This document shows, one piece after another, positions 10,007 to 21,041 of a stretch of 64,000 nt of DNA. Source of the DNA: Lineus longissimus (Eukaryota > Nemertea > Pilidiophora > Heteronemertea > Lineidae); assembly GCF_910592395.1 (NCBI RefSeq), contig NC_088308.1:13657001-13721000 (forward strand), in the 5' to 3' direction. Both the position numbers and the translations under genes were made by a program. The notes beneath the pieces are model-generated. The model saw nothing but the letters and a program-made list of their open reading frames with translations. It was not told where the DNA came from and did not search any database. How positions within the stretch are numbered: the stretch's first letter is position 1; each line of letters opens with the position of its first letter.

Positions 10007-10923
10007 TAAACATGAGAAAAAATATCACTTTGTAAAAAAACACCATCAAAATAAGATATTTATTATCAACATTCCCGATTATGTTACAAAAACAAGGAGT
10101 AGTCTGTGCTGATACGCGAAAACCGTGAGAGGATATACAACCCTGTATGGCTGCTTGCTGTTCATGTTGGTGATAATATCGGAGGCAAGACCACCATTGA
10201 TTTTTTAAGCCTTTTAGCAGATCAATTGTCAATGTTTGACCGCGACTCATCAAATACTGCGTGGGGTTGTGAATCTGAAATTTTGATATGATATTCCGGA
10301 CAGTCGGGCAAGTAAATGGTGAAGAGTAAACTGGTAGTTGACCACGGAAATTTTTTGATAATCGACAAATTAGACAGACCTTAGATGAGACATTGATATT
10401 TCCACTCTTTTCAGCCAACTAGCAGAAAAATCTCCTATTACCAAATCTCCTATTACCAAATTAGCAAAATTCGAAATTAATTTTTTCATCAAATAATTTC
10501 TTTATATCTATAGACTCGCCACAGCAAATATTTTTTCAATACCTCTCCAAATATGTACTTGAGAGTTAAAAACATGCACTCGTCTTATTGACATGATAGG
10601 CCTGGACCCTCCAACGAATATTCATTGGTGGTATTGTCTCATAAGGTAAAACATAAATGTACAAAAAAAGATCAAAACTTTTGTGAAAAACTAGTGAACT
10701 GGTGGGGGGTGATAAAATAAAGTTAATAAATTTGAAAAAGTTCACCCTTATTTACTAACATTCACCTTGGTAGAGTTTGGACACATGGCTTGCAATGCAT
10801 ACTTTACTTCCCTGCACATATGTTGCAGTGTATTGCATTTGTTAATGTACCGGTATCTGGTATGTAGCCTAACTGTAATGTATGGTAAATAATGTAGGCC
10901 CAGTTCATGCAGCTCCTCACGGT
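10007..10923. other. No clear gene; partial inverted similarity
   Basis: A minus-strand open frame of 139 codons (9,999-10,418) has an acceptor-like site before IHNPTQYLMSRGQT, but no recognised domain. A short stretch near 10,080-10,150 is similar, in reverse orientation, to 10,905-10,960 (cacggttttc.gtatcagca), so part of this is repeat-derived. Confidence 0.35.
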
Positions 10924-11501
10924 TTTCCGTATCAGCATAGACTGAGAATGGCAGTTTTATTGTTCGTTAAAAATACCTCGCAATTCCAGCAGACTACTTC
11001 GTCGCTATTATTTGTGTACTGTGACCAGTGTAACTATCAAAGGTGTACGATATCATTGTTATTTTGACAAGAAACATGAGAAAACGTCAACTTCTTGTGA
11101 AGCGGTCCGCCATGTTTGTTCATCTAGCGTTCGGGTTTGTTTTGATTACGTTGATGATGTTTATAAATACAAAGAGACTATTCTTAAAGTTTTGTCTGGA
11201 TTTCAAAGTCATTCTCCTGTAGTTGTTATATCTATGTGTGATAGATAATTGTGAAGTATTACGATTATTTTATTCTGATGATTAGGAAGAATTTTTTGCA
11301 ACAGCGTTTTGTGTATGAAATGTACAATGGCGTTCATGTGTTTTGATCTTCGACTTCGACTCAATGACTGAGCAAATTAAATGAGACAGAAAGCCAAAAA
11401 CGGTAACACTTCCTATGTAAACAAGCAACGGGAGACATTCTATACTATGACTTTTCAAATAACAGTTGTAATGGCCAATTGTACCTAGCAAATCAAGAGA
11501 A
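10924..11501. repeat. Dispersed repeat, copy 2 of a pair
   Basis: Partner of 4,141-4,771. This copy keeps a middle segment (about 11,075-11,190) that the first copy has replaced with other repeat sequence. Confidence 0.7.
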
Positions 11502-12400
11502 AATACAGAAAACTCACCCTGGTTTTCTGTCAAAACGTCTACCGTACGTAGATGAACTGAGCGCATGAGTCCGGGTTTCTCTACATGTCTCTTATCGGCA
11601 ATATTAATAAGAATTAGACAAAATAACCCCACAAAACGCCATGTTGACATTGAGAATCAAAGTATAGGGAAACACCACTTTCTAACTGCTCGTTATGAAA
11701 AATTTAGATTGGAACTATGTTTTGAAGTGAACATACACACTCTATATACATTCGCAAAATGGCCATCACTTTATCAGCCTCGGCTGCAATGCCTTAGGGC
11801 AATGCCTTATGTGTAGCGCGTTCAGTACATTACAGAGACAGGTAGGATCGAGGCCGTTTTGCGACTTTTAACCAGACGACAATTTCCAGCTTAAAATCTG
11901 CAAATTACGGGGCATTTAGTCTTTCTGCTGTGAATAGCTATAATCCTATCGAAAAAGTTCAAAATATTGGTATCCTGGCACATTTTCTGGCCAAGCTACA
12001 GCAGATTGGGATGAAAATGCAACTATTTTGCTGGAACTACTTTCGGCCAGCTCCAGTACAAACCATAAGCTCTGCTGGAAGCCAGCGTAGCTAAAAATAC
12101 AGAGACAACTCACCTTGGTTTTCTTTCAAAACGTCTTCGCAGATGAACTGAGCGCACGAATCTTGGTTTCTCTAGGTGTCTTTTATTGATAATATCATTA
12201 GGGCAATGCCTTATGTGTGGCGCGTTTAGTACTTTACAGAGACAGGTACGATCAAGGCCGTTTTGCCAGTTTTGAGCAGACAACAATTTTCAGCTTAAAA
12301 TCTGCCAATTACTGCCAATTACGGGCCATTTAGTCTTTCTGCTGTAAATAACTATAATCCTATCGAAACAATACTTCAAAATAATGGTGTCCTGGCAATG
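11502..12400. repeat. Local tandem duplication (~590-bp offset)
   Basis: 11,502-11,960 and 12,095-12,385 share in order: the exon-like segment with GTGAGT donor, gggcaatgccttatgtg, cagagacaggta.gatc, ggccgttttgc and gggcatttagtctttctgctgt. The second copy lacks about 170 bp of the first (roughly 11,625-11,795). A smaller repeat, aataaaacatc.aatctgaa, recurs at about 12,413 and 12,701. Confidence 0.65.
11518..11650 (-). CDS. Candidate first exon with signal-peptide-like N-terminus
   Basis: The minus strand begins MSTWRFVGLFCLILINIAD, a short hydrophobic run like a signal peptide, continues KRHVEKPGLMRSVHL and ends at a good donor (CCAGG|GTGAGT). A second, decayed version of the same exon and donor lies at 12,115-12,190, where the reading is DIINKRHLEKPRFVRSVHL. 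Local tandem duplication therefore carried the exon. No downstream exon can be assigned and no family is recognised, so the gene call is weak. Confidence 0.3.
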
Positions 12401-12944
12401 CCAGCGTAGCTAATAAAACATCCAATCTGAAGCCCTATGACACCTTGACTCTCTCCTTCAGGTAATGAGTTTGAAGATACCACAAACTACTTATATTTCA
12501 ACGTGTAATTGTCACTAAATTTGATTAAACCAGCAGTCCACAGGCGCTGGTTCGTTAATGCTAGACTAGACGTCGTGACTGCCTGATTTTTTTATGTATT
12601 TAATTATGCCTCGAACATCACTGATCATGATGCCTGTAACTAGTAGGACTATTTCTCAAACCTATTGTAATTGTATTGTTTGAAACTGTGTGGTGGAGAA
12701 TAAAACATCAAATCTGAAACCATATGACATCTTGACATTACATCAAACCTCTTTATGATAGTACATTTAGCAGAAAATTTCAGTTTGTAGAGCAGAGCTT
12801 ATCATTACTTCCCATTTCATACTGGAATCATCCATTTAGGTCAAATAATGAAAGTTTTACACACCTTTCACAATGTTTGTGAACTTTGGTCTAGGAGTAC
12901 ACTAGTGTCTTGGAGCACAGGGTTCAATGGATAATGCCACTTAC
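12401..12944. other. Intron sequence 3' of the calcium channel I-II linker exon
   Basis: No exon recognised. Because the channel gene runs on the minus strand, its domain II exons should lie to the left of this point or beyond the window; none was found in 1-12,944. Confidence 0.5.
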
Positions 12945-13722
12945 TTGTATTCTTGTCAATGTGGGGATGCAGCTTGTTAACATCATACTCGACGTTCAGC
13001 ATAGAATTTGTAGCAGCTAAGGCAGCATTTTTAGCTCCATGAACAGCCAACACCTCCGGCTGAAGACTCTTCAGTGAACTCCTCCCGCTAAATGAATGTG
13101 CCCTACTCACAGTGAGGTTTGCCACGAGATGGTTTGGGGAAGACTGTTGGCATTTGACATTTGCGGTATCATAAGGCGCCAATGTTTCCGAGGTGGTGTA
13201 TACAACACTGCGAAGAGAATCTGATAATGGGTTAAGACCATTATTGCTTGGCAGCACTAAATGATTTGGACGTCGTGGTGAGGAAACCGGGTCGATATCC
13301 GAAATCTCCGGGCTTGCCCTCGGAGCACGTGGACTACTATTTCTCCTATTTGTGTCGCCTGATATATGGATATGATGATGATGATGGTGATGATGATGCA
13401 CATGTAATGTCTGTGAGAGACCCTTCTTTTTACGTTTCCCTCGTAACGATATTGCTTTTTCTGGAGTCACTTTGCGTTGGCGCCGTCCCTGGGCTCTTTT
13501 GATTAAACGTAACGTACGGCGTTTTAGCCTACGCCATAGATGAGCAATATACTTCAATATTTCATCATAACAACCTCCTGGTTCAGAATTACTAGCCAAA
13601 GTGCTGCTGGACTGAAAACGTTTACGTTCTTGCATCATGCGCTCTGTCTCTCGTTTTTTTGTCTCTGAAAACTGGGTAGCTATCACCACTAAACAAAGGT
13701 TGATCATGAAAAATGAACCAAT
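12945..13722 (-). CDS. T-type (Cav3) calcium channel exon: end of IS6 and I-II linker
   Basis: The pore-forming alpha-1 subunit of a low-voltage-activated calcium channel acts in the plasma membrane. The exon opens with [18 protein letters not shown] (end of IS6), then SETKKRE. It continues with the linker: [20 protein letters not shown] and [18 protein letters not shown], corresponding to the helix-loop-helix gating brake of Cav3, then a [12 protein letters not shown] run and [12 protein letters not shown]. This order (SEPG.CYEELLKY, poly-His, RAPRASPEI) is characteristic of vertebrate Cav3 linkers as I remember them. Acceptor (tctcttttcag) ends at 13,723 and donor ACAA|GTAAGT is at 12,944-12,945. 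The exon is 778 nt, phase 0 at its start and phase 1 at its end, with no stop or frameshift. Its 5' partner is at 48,078-48,170. Confidence 0.93.
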
Positions 13723-14545
13723 CTGAAAAGAGAAAAATCATTTTTTGTAAAACAAGCCCTTAAAGTTTGATGCAACCACACACATTGTGAGGCCGAATCA
13801 TGCTAGTTTAGCTTAAACATACTTTTATTCCAAAGAATAAGGATTGAATGTAATTTTCAAAGAAACTTATAAATGTCCTTTCTTTGATACAGTACAATGT
13901 GTTTTGCAAATGGTGAACAAACAAACATAAATTTACATACAGGTGATTTTAGTGAAAGATATTTGGTGGTGTTTTGTCAACATAGTTGTGAAAAACCTTT
14001 ATTACATGGGATTGGGTGGTAGCGGCCTTTGAAGGGTAAATCTATTTGAATGAATAGTAAAAGTTTGAACAGCGTTCATGATAGATAATTCTGTTTCTCA
14101 GGTTAAACTAAGGTGTGTTCATCGCAACGGATTGATGTCATGCACAGATCCTGATATAGGTCTATCAACCCTGTGACACTTCTATTGATAAACTGAACAT
14201 TATTAATACCGACATACAAGTTACAATCTCGTACAAGTATTTTTAGCTTGCACGTAAATTTAGAGACTAAGTTTTCAGATTTGTCCCCTGGCAAAGCTGT
14301 GAATCAGATCGAAAATGAAAAGCCCAGGGGCCATTATGCTCAAATGTTTAGCTATTGGTGGTTAAAAGTCCACACTACAGGCCAACCTCAAACCTCATAT
14401 TTCATGTTAGATTATGATAATCATTATTTACAAATATTCATCAACATTTTCAAAATATAACCTGGATCCACCCCAAAACAAGCTTCTAACTGCTGCTCGG
14501 TGGCCGTCACAAAGAAAAAAAGTATATAGGTCATTTTGCAATTTA
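13723..14545. other. Intron sequence with a repeat edge
   Basis: No exon seen. At about 14,280-14,340 lies sequence related to the dispersed ~300-bp family (tcccctggcaaagc.gtgaatcagatcg, then agcccaggggccattatgctca), immediately outside the left inverted repeat of the THAP/P2X7-like element. Confidence 0.45.
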
Positions 14546-14563
14546 GCGCTCAACTAAACGGAA

Positions 14564-14612
14564 GTGACGTGTTACTAGGGAGCATCGGTAACTGGGTCAT
14601 TCTATTCAATGA
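14564..14612 (+). repeat. Left inverted-repeat arm of the THAP/P2X7-like element
   Basis: Matches the minus strand of 27,919-27,970: 18 of 19 bases identical over GTGACGTxTTACTAGGGAG, with a second matching block CATTCTATT.CATG about 25 bases further in. It contains a CRE-like TGACGT, so shared promoter function is an alternative explanation. Confidence 0.55.
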
Positions 14613-14688
14613 TAACGAGGAACGACACAAATTCCACAATATCTTCGGATTTGAGCGTCTTTCATGATGAGAATGATGATATTGTGCA

Positions 14689-15558
14689 GCCAAGAGTGGG
14701 AAGAGGATGTTCAAAAAGACGTGTAGGAAGATACTGGGGCCATTCAGCCATACATGTTTGAAGCGGAGGGAGATGAACCTGAAGACGCTGCCGATGGCAA
14801 TGCCAATGATGTAGAAATGATGGCGGGTGAGGATGCTGAAGAGCTCTTGGTTGATCACACAATTGTGGAAAATTGGCGAGTTCGAAACCCTATCCAATAT
14901 GTATTGATATCATGCCTATGCCTACATGCATGGGGCCTATGCCAAGCCTGCATCTCACAAAGCCTTGATAGTACATACGCATAAGTAGGCCTGCTACACT
15001 ACAGAAACAATAACAATGCATATGCACATGATCATGCATGCAGTTCATGTATTGTTTATACTGGCCTATGTACACAAATGAAGTCCTTGCATACATACTA
15101 ACATTGGTCTATAGGCACAAATAAGGTCCATCACTGTGCATATAATCATTTACTCGTCTTTTTTCTTACAGGTCCACCTGTGGCTCCTGCCAAGTTTTGC
15201 CTAGAAGGGTCGAGTGAGTGTGTTGCCGTCGGGTTGCAGAGTTTGCATAGAAAATGGAGGGGCTGGAGTGCTTCACGTGCACGACGACTTCGCCAATGCC
15301 TGCCCTAATTGGACAGTTTTAGAAATTGCCTGGCTTCAATATCAGCAGCAGTACGGAAGACAAGCATACGATGGGCCTGTGCATAAAAAGTTCCGACATG
15401 TTGCCTACAGGCAAGTAGTCAGGTGGACTTATGGATACCTAGGGAAAGACATTCGAGTGGTTATCCCTTCTTGTGTTGTATCGAACATTCGTGCTTTTTT
15501 CCCTGCTCCAGGTCTTGAGGAAGATGCTATTTATCAGGGATTTGCTCATGGGGAGTGA
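14689..15558 (+). pseudogene. P2X7-like intracellular (zinc-binding) domain protein, degraded
   Basis: A first exon-like frame contains AIQPYMFEAEGDE (the 'I.PY.FEP' motif that precedes this domain in free-standing proteins) followed by acidic sequence to about 14,880. A second exon begins after a strong acceptor (tttttcttacag) at 15,172 and reads STCGSCQVLPRRVE, then a stop (TGA 15,215-15,217) and VCCRRVAEF in the same frame. It shifts frame to HDDFANACPN, then VLEIAWLQYQQQYG, KFRHVAYRQVVRWTYGYLG and KDIRVVIPSCVVSNIRAFFP. These are the conserved Cys/His and RH.AYRQ..RW motifs of the P2X7 ballast domain. A stop also occurs at 14,724-14,726. No channel transmembrane segments are present, as usual for transposon-borne copies. 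Confidence 0.8.
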
Positions 15559-15852
15559 TATGGTAGATGGCATGATTGTAAGATTTGTAAATAATACAAT
15601 GCACCAGAACAAAAATCATTTAGAAATACTTACTTTTTTTATTCATTAATAATGTACATAAACAAGAGTTGTTTCATCTTACTAACCCCCTCACTCCAAA
15701 ATTTTGCTAAAATACAGTGGAAACACAAGCCCATAGCACAAAATTATGTCAACCCCTCCCTATCACACAGTCTATGGCTGCCACTTTATGTTGATGACTC
15801 CGTAGCTGCGATGAGGATAGAAGATTGGCCACATAACACGTGAAATTTCCTG
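15559..15852. other. Spacer between two convergent pseudogenes
   Basis: Short AT-rich spacer between the P2X7-like stop and the THAP gene stop. No separate feature seen. Confidence 0.5.
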
Positions 15853-16037
15853 TTAATTGTTCTTGAATATGTTGAAGCGTTTGGCATGGGCAGTTTGCTG
15901 CATCTTGACAGTTTCTTCTTTGGGTGGCCTTTCAAAGCGTGAACAAGGAGGTGTAGGATCGACTCTCCTGGCAATTGTGTAGTCCTCCCCAGTCAAAACC
16001 AGCCTCTTGACTTCCTCCGCATACTTGTCAACAAAAC
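15853..16037 (-). pseudogene. THAP transposase-like gene, exon 10 (C-terminus)
   Basis: Acceptor ctttcag|GTTTTG at 16,037. Reads FVDKYAEEVKRLVLTGEDY, then PPCSRFERPPKEETVKMQQ, and stops with TAA at 15,853-15,855. This is the best-preserved short exon, with no internal stop. Phase joins exon 9 at a split glycine codon. Confidence 0.75.
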
Positions 16038-16224
16038 CTGAAAGAACGACCAGCATGAATATTGATATTATCCATTCTTACCAATTCTGGTAATTATCCA
16101 TGCATCAAGCATGGAAAAGAAGTTCATATACTTTACAGTATAGGACATTTTGGAATAAAACAGGCATTGGTATACACCTAGTTAGGCATTGTATGATACC
16201 ATTGACTGAACCGAAACAACTTAC

Positions 16225-16372
16225 CAAATGTCTGTGCCTCTGATCTTGACGTCACAATGTAATTCCATACCGATTTTTTGGGTGACGAACAGAGAAAAGA
16301 AGTTGGCAATCCTTGTTCTTGTGTTACTTCCTCCAAGCATTCTCATTGAAATCCAATGCAGCCATCTCTAGC
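16225..16372 (-). pseudogene. THAP transposase-like gene, exon 9
   Basis: Begins LEMAALDFNENAWRK in phase with exon 8, then meets an in-frame TAA. The family-like ending NYIVTSRSEAQTFG lies in another frame, so at least one frameshift follows. Donor G|GTAAGT at 16,224. Confidence 0.7.
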
Positions 16373-16544
16373 CTGGAAATAAATACAGTAAATGAATTTC
16401 ACTGCATCTATGGAAATTGATAATCTACAGCATGATCAAGTGTGGCAATACTTTGCTTTAAAAAAGAGTGCATTCCTATACACCAGCAATGTGCTTTGCC
16501 ATCATGCTGTAATCAATAAAGCGTTACTACAAATATTATCCTAC

Positions 16545-16715
16545 CTGCTTTTCATAGCATTGTACCCAAAATGATACATCTTGGGCGAAGTGTATCAGGG
16601 CACTGTGGCAACCCTCTAAAACCAGATGTCTGGCCATCAGAGCTCAGCTTTGAAATAGAGTGGAGAAGGCTTTTGTTGAGGAGCAACACACAGAGCTTGT
16701 CATATTTTTCTGATC
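16545..16715 (-). pseudogene. THAP transposase-like gene, exon 8
   Basis: Reads GSEKYDKLCVLLLNKSLLHS and SKLSSDGQTSG, then continues as LEGCHSALIHFAQD in a shifted frame and YHFGYNAMKSR in a third. Two frameshifts are implied. Splice sites tag|GATCAG and GCAG|GTAGGA are intact. Confidence 0.7.
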
Positions 16716-16894
16716 CTAGAATACAATTAGAAGATGGAAGTTAATAACAAGAAAAACAACAAAAATGCCAACTGACTGAAAACCTGAGGACAATAAACCA
16801 TGAAGGAGTATCAAAGTAACTTCAAATTGATTTTACAAGAACCAAACACAGAAGCATTTCCAAATTCAAACAGTAAATCAGCATGTACACCCAC

Positions 16895-17128
16895 CTTTCT
16901 GAAACCACCTCCATTGAATTGAACAACTGTAGGGACACCTGGGGAACAATTCGTTGTCATCATGTGTGTGGACATTGACAATTTGGTTGACTATGGATTT
17001 CCACTTAGCCAAGATCAATGATTGGTCATTATTGTTGGTCCTGGCACACCAGTACATATGGTTGATGATACTTTTCATCCATTTGTTGATAAGCTGAAAC
17101 CTCTTGTTCTTGGCCAGTTTCTTCAGGC
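16895..17128 (-). pseudogene. THAP transposase-like gene, exon 7
   Basis: Open throughout: GLKKLAKNKRFQLINKWMK, KSIINHMYWCARTNNND, LAKWKSIVNQIVNVHTHDD and ELFPRCPYSC. The His/Asp-rich HTHDD and C-rich segment are conserved in relatives. Acceptor ttactttcag and donor AAAG|GTGGGT. Confidence 0.75.
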
Positions 17129-17362
17129 CTGAAAGTAAAGTATTTGTATAGTATGAATTTTCCCAAATGACAGATGGGAGGGCACCATTGTCTGACTAAA
17201 TACTGTAGCTGTCCTCAGTCAAGATGGTTCCTCAACCTAGTACTGCACAAATCTAGGCACAATTTTGCAATGCAGATAACTCATGCAGTGAATTATTCTG
17301 CTGGTGGAGTCGCTGAGGCAGTGTCATATAGCATTGGTCAAAACACTGGAAGTGGTACTCAC

Positions 17363-17555
17363 CTTCAGCAACATGCCATACGTCAAAATAATGCGTGATG
17401 ATGTCCGATTTTTCATATCTCAACCACTTCTCCACTGATTTGTGACCATCAGTTGTTAAATGTATTTCAACAAGTGGGAGGTATGCTTCCACTTCATCGA
17501 CACATCAGGACAGGCCTTCCAACTCCATGTGATAGGAGTTTTTAACCTCAGTGGA
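17363..17555 (-). pseudogene. THAP transposase-like gene, exon 6
   Basis: Reads STEVKNSYHMELEGLS, an in-frame TGA at 17,505-17,507, then CVDEVEAYLPLVEIHLTTDG, HKSVEKWLRY and THYFDVWHVAE. TTDGHKS and YFDVWH are family-conserved and include candidate catalytic aspartates. The TGA is a single base from an arginine codon (CGA). Confidence 0.75.
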
Positions 17556-17714
17556 CTGTCAAAAAGTAAGGCACAAGTATAAACAAACGGATATGAATAT
17601 TCTTGTACAATACAAAGATGACTTCAGGATACTGACTTAGTGAATGATGGCAGTTACAGGCTTCATGGAAAGATAAGTCATAACAGCAAAGAGACAGCTG
17701 AATTGTATCTTTAC

Positions 17715-18255
17715 CTGAACATGTTGTGTCATGGCAATGGCTTTTCTGTCCATGTCGTGGAAGCTGTAAGAGCAATACTTCACACAATGGCCAGGCGAAT
17801 CACATCTTGTATCATCGGAGAGTTTGACAACGTCCTCTACAGCTGCCAGTGTCTGGATGATCTCCTCCTCCCAAACATTACATTTCGCCTGGTTCAGGTA
17901 CTTTGACTGAAATCGAAAGTATGTTTGGGGGAAAATACTTCGAATGCCCCAGAATTGCAGGACCCTAATCACCTTGCATGGAATGGTACCTGCCGCAAGA
18001 ATCAGCATTGATAGGCCAATGTTACCAGCACATATCGTTCCAATTATTTCCTGGCTCTGCCATTTCCAGATACCATCACACGACAGGCATGACTGTGTGA
18101 TGGTATCCATGGAACCGCCTGTCCTCGAAATCCGGCCTTCTGCTCCAAAATGACCACAGTTGAAGCAGATGTGGAAAAGCTCCAAAAGCTTAGACACTGA
18201 AACTGCACACATGCCTTGGGTGGTAGATAAGGATGCTGGCTCTTTGTTGGCATCA
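17715..18255 (-). pseudogene. THAP transposase-like gene, exon 5 (core)
   Basis: Open across 541 nt. Contains VSKLLELFHICFNCG with a CxxC pair, a second CLSCDG, WQSQEIIGTICAGNIGLS, then QTYFRFQSKYLNQA, NVWEEE and RCDSPGHCVKYCSYSF. The last is the signature expected around the first catalytic aspartate of a DDE/RNase H fold. Joins exon 4 in phase 2. Confidence 0.8.
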
Positions 18256-18445
18256 CTGAAATAGATTTAAGAAAAATAAATATCTCTATATTAATCGGGT
18301 GACATTCACATATTTACTCAATATAAAAACCTTTCCAACAAGGTACTACTTTCCTCCTGCTGAATAACAAAGGTTTAAATGGGAATTATGTAGGCCTAGC
18401 TATCGTACTGTAAAACTTATCTGAAACAATCAGTCATAACTTTAC

Positions 18446-18744
18446 CTAGTAAAAGCAACACTTTCCAAAGACATATTTGGATTCCATAAATGACAAAGAG
18501 TGCTTTGCCAATGGCTCAATCTCCTCACCGTCATGTGATTCAGAATGCTTCCTCTTCTGTTTCGACTGATGGGTGGACGTAGCTGTACGCATGATGTTAG
18601 GCGGACTTAATGCCACCATCGACACTGAAGAGTGGGTGAGGTCAGGCTGAATATTTGTGGTCTGCGTTTTCTTTGACCTATGTGGCATCTGGATCTGATG
18701 TCCCCTCGAAACCATTTCTGCTGGTGGAATGCCTACAACATCAA
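18446..18744 (-). pseudogene. THAP transposase-like gene, exon 4
   Basis: Starts IDVVGIPPAEMVSRG in phase with exon 3, followed by a charged, serine-rich stretch. After SFMESKY the frame must shift to read SLESVAFT, which then enters exon 5 in phase 2. One frameshift is therefore inferred near the end. Confidence 0.65.
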
Positions 18745-18866
18745 CTGAAAGGAAAGAGGGTAAATAATTAAAAGGGTTTCAACGAATGTCATGTCATTGG
18801 ACATCACAGTATCATAGGAATTACTTATGTCATCCAGTTAGGATAATTTAAAACAAATACACTCAC

Positions 18867-19029
18867 TTTCAGACCTAGTTAATCGAGTACTGGTTAATTT
18901 GGGACTGGGCACCATGCGGGTAGGCACCTCAAAATCAATCCCAGTATCACTATCACAGCACTTCGAGTCATCATCACTTGGTTGGTCAGGTTGCTGCTTG
19001 CTGGAGCTGGCAATGACTTCGTCAACAAT
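18867..19029 (-). pseudogene. THAP transposase-like gene, exon 3
   Basis: IVDEVIASSSKQQPDQPSDD, then DSDTGIDFEVP. Acidic/serine linker, open, phase 0 to phase 1. Acceptor ttttttaatgcag and donor GAAA|GTGAGT. Confidence 0.65.
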
Positions 19030-19156
19030 CTGCATTAAAAAAGTAAATTATACAAACAGCATAAATCCAACAATTGTTCATTCAGATTCACCTTGACTGT
19101 CTCAGTGTCTGTCTACACATTTACCATGACAACAACTAGGTACTGTTTTTACCTAC

Positions 19157-19310
19157 CCGTTTGCGTGCCCTTATCGATGCTGCTGCTTGCCCTACATTCT
19201 GCACACGACTAGCTGAAGGCTCCCTGAAAGACTCAATTCTTCCAGAAGGAGCAGAAGCAAGGACGCCAAGGCCAAGTTAAAGGATTGTTGGGACGGCATC
19301 AGGCTTTCTT
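19157..19310 (-). pseudogene. THAP transposase-like gene, exon 2 (end of THAP domain)
   Basis: Its first codons, joined to exon 1, give ...KRRKPDAVPTIL, the C-terminal AVPTIF-type box of THAP domains. A TAA stop follows at 19,277-19,279; the frame continues LGLGVLASAPSGRIESF and ends ARKR|GTAGGT. The stop immediately after the THAP box makes the gene unable to encode full-length protein. Confidence 0.8.
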
Positions 19311-19329
19311 CTAGGATGTCGGAAAACGA

Positions 19330-20559
19330 ATAAAACGGCCAGGGGCCATTGTGTTCACCGCATACATATTAGGTGGTAAGGAGTTCATCCTGGTTAAGAA
19401 GCATGCTACATGTATAGTATATAGGTAAAACCAAAGTCGGTATGACATATGATGTATCGTTACTTGGAGTACCTACCATAAAAATATCATCGAAAACAAG
19501 TGACTAATAAGCTATTGCACTTTTTACCTTTTTTAGTTTTGGCAAAGTCGAGACTCAGATCAGATCTAAACTCGGTATCCGAGGTAACATCATGTAGGGA
19601 GTCATGTGTACCAAATTTCCAGTTCATAGCTTTATTGTTTAAGAAACGTGCCATAGTTACACTCAAACGACCAATTCACACAATTTGACCTCTGTGACCT
19701 TGAAAATTAGGTGAAATCAAAAAGCTGTAGAATATGTCATATATCCTTGCTCTGAGTACCTACCATAAAAATATCATTGAAAACAAGTCACTATTAAGCG
19801 AGATATTGCACTTTTACCCATTTTTAGTTCTGGCCCCCTGGTTGCCAAGTCCAGAATCAGATCAGATCGAAATTTGGTGTCTGCGGTTATATTATGTAGG
19901 GAGTCATGTGTACCAAATTTCAAGTGCATAGCTTTATTGGTTCAGAAACGTGCCATAGTTATACTCTAACGGTCAATTTACGCCATTTCACCTCTGTGAC
20001 CTTGAAAATTATGTCAAATCGAAAACCTGTACGATATGTGATGTATCTTTACTAGAAGAACATACCATTAAAATTTTATCGAAAACGAGTCACTCATAAG
20101 AGAGAGATCACACTGTTTAAGTTTCCACTTCTGTCCCTTTGGTGGCCAAGTCAAGAATCACACCGGACCGAAAATCAGTGTCACAGGTCATCTGACCAAG
20201 GGGGTCATGTGTACCAAGTTTAAAGTTCGAAACGTGCCATAGTAACACAAGAAAGGGCAAAATAACACCATTTGACCCCTGTGACCTTAAAAATTTGGTC
20301 ATATCAAAGTCGGTATGACATGTGATGTATCATTACTTGGAGTACCTACCATAAAAATGTCATCGAAAACAAGTTACAAATAAGCGAGATATTACACTTT
20401 TTACCTTTTTTAGTTTTGGCCTCCCGGTGGCCAAGTCGAGAATCAGATCAGACCGAAATTCGGTGTCAGAGGTTATATGATGTAGGGAGTCATGTGTACC
20501 AAATTTCAAGTGCATAGCTTTATCGGTTAAGAAACGTGCCATAGTTACACTCAAACGGA
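19330..20559. repeat. Dispersed ~300-bp repeat family, four tandem units (left of DIRS)
   Basis: Units share in order: aagaaacgtgccatagtta, cactcaaacgg, catttgacctctgtgacctt, gatgtat, taccataaaaat, gagatattgcactttt, a ggcc.cctggtggccaag-type box, and atgtgtaccaa.ttcaag. The array is cut at 20,559/20,560 by the DIRS element and resumes at 27,001. Confidence 0.85.
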
Positions 20560-20573
20560 CATTTTGTGTCATT

Positions 20574-20745
20574 CAAACTTACCTGTGGAACACTTTTGCA
20601 TGTTACTCCATTTGGGCTCAAACACAAGAGTATCCCTTTAATTTTCTAAAGGGAGAACTGAGTTAACAGTTCGGCCGCCAGGCGGTGCCCTGACCGATCC
20701 TGCGAGATCGCGCCGATCTCATCCGCCATATTCAGTTTTTACTCT
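20574..20745. repeat. DIRS left inverted terminal repeat
   Basis: Inverted counterpart of 26,791-26,974. Shared blocks include ggaacacttttgcatgtta, ggctcaaacacaagagtat, ctgagttaacag, a GC-rich gccgccaggcgg region and cgccgatctcat. Confidence 0.85.
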
Positions 20746-21041
20746 AGTGCTTCTACGAAGCACATCGTTTTTTCAAAGCTGCCGTGAATTAGATTTAAAA
20801 CCAAATTCAACCAGCCAAGTCTAGACGATTTTTGGGTTCATTCACCTACGGAGTAGACCGCCAAACTAATCTTGGCATTAGTATTGTCCAGTCTATTTAA
20901 TTATAGACCTTTCTTAGCTAGCTTAGTCGACCCGGCTCCATCATTTTGATCTTAGTAGGGTAGATTTACATAGGCTATTCTCCTCTCTATTGTAATTAAC
21001 AAGACTCAGATCCATTGCAATAGTGTTTAATTCAAGTAGGC

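Noticed and set aside
14550-14897. 115-codon minus-strand frame with hydrophobic stretch
   Set aside because: It is the antisense of the P2X7-like exon, whose plus-strand motifs are specific.
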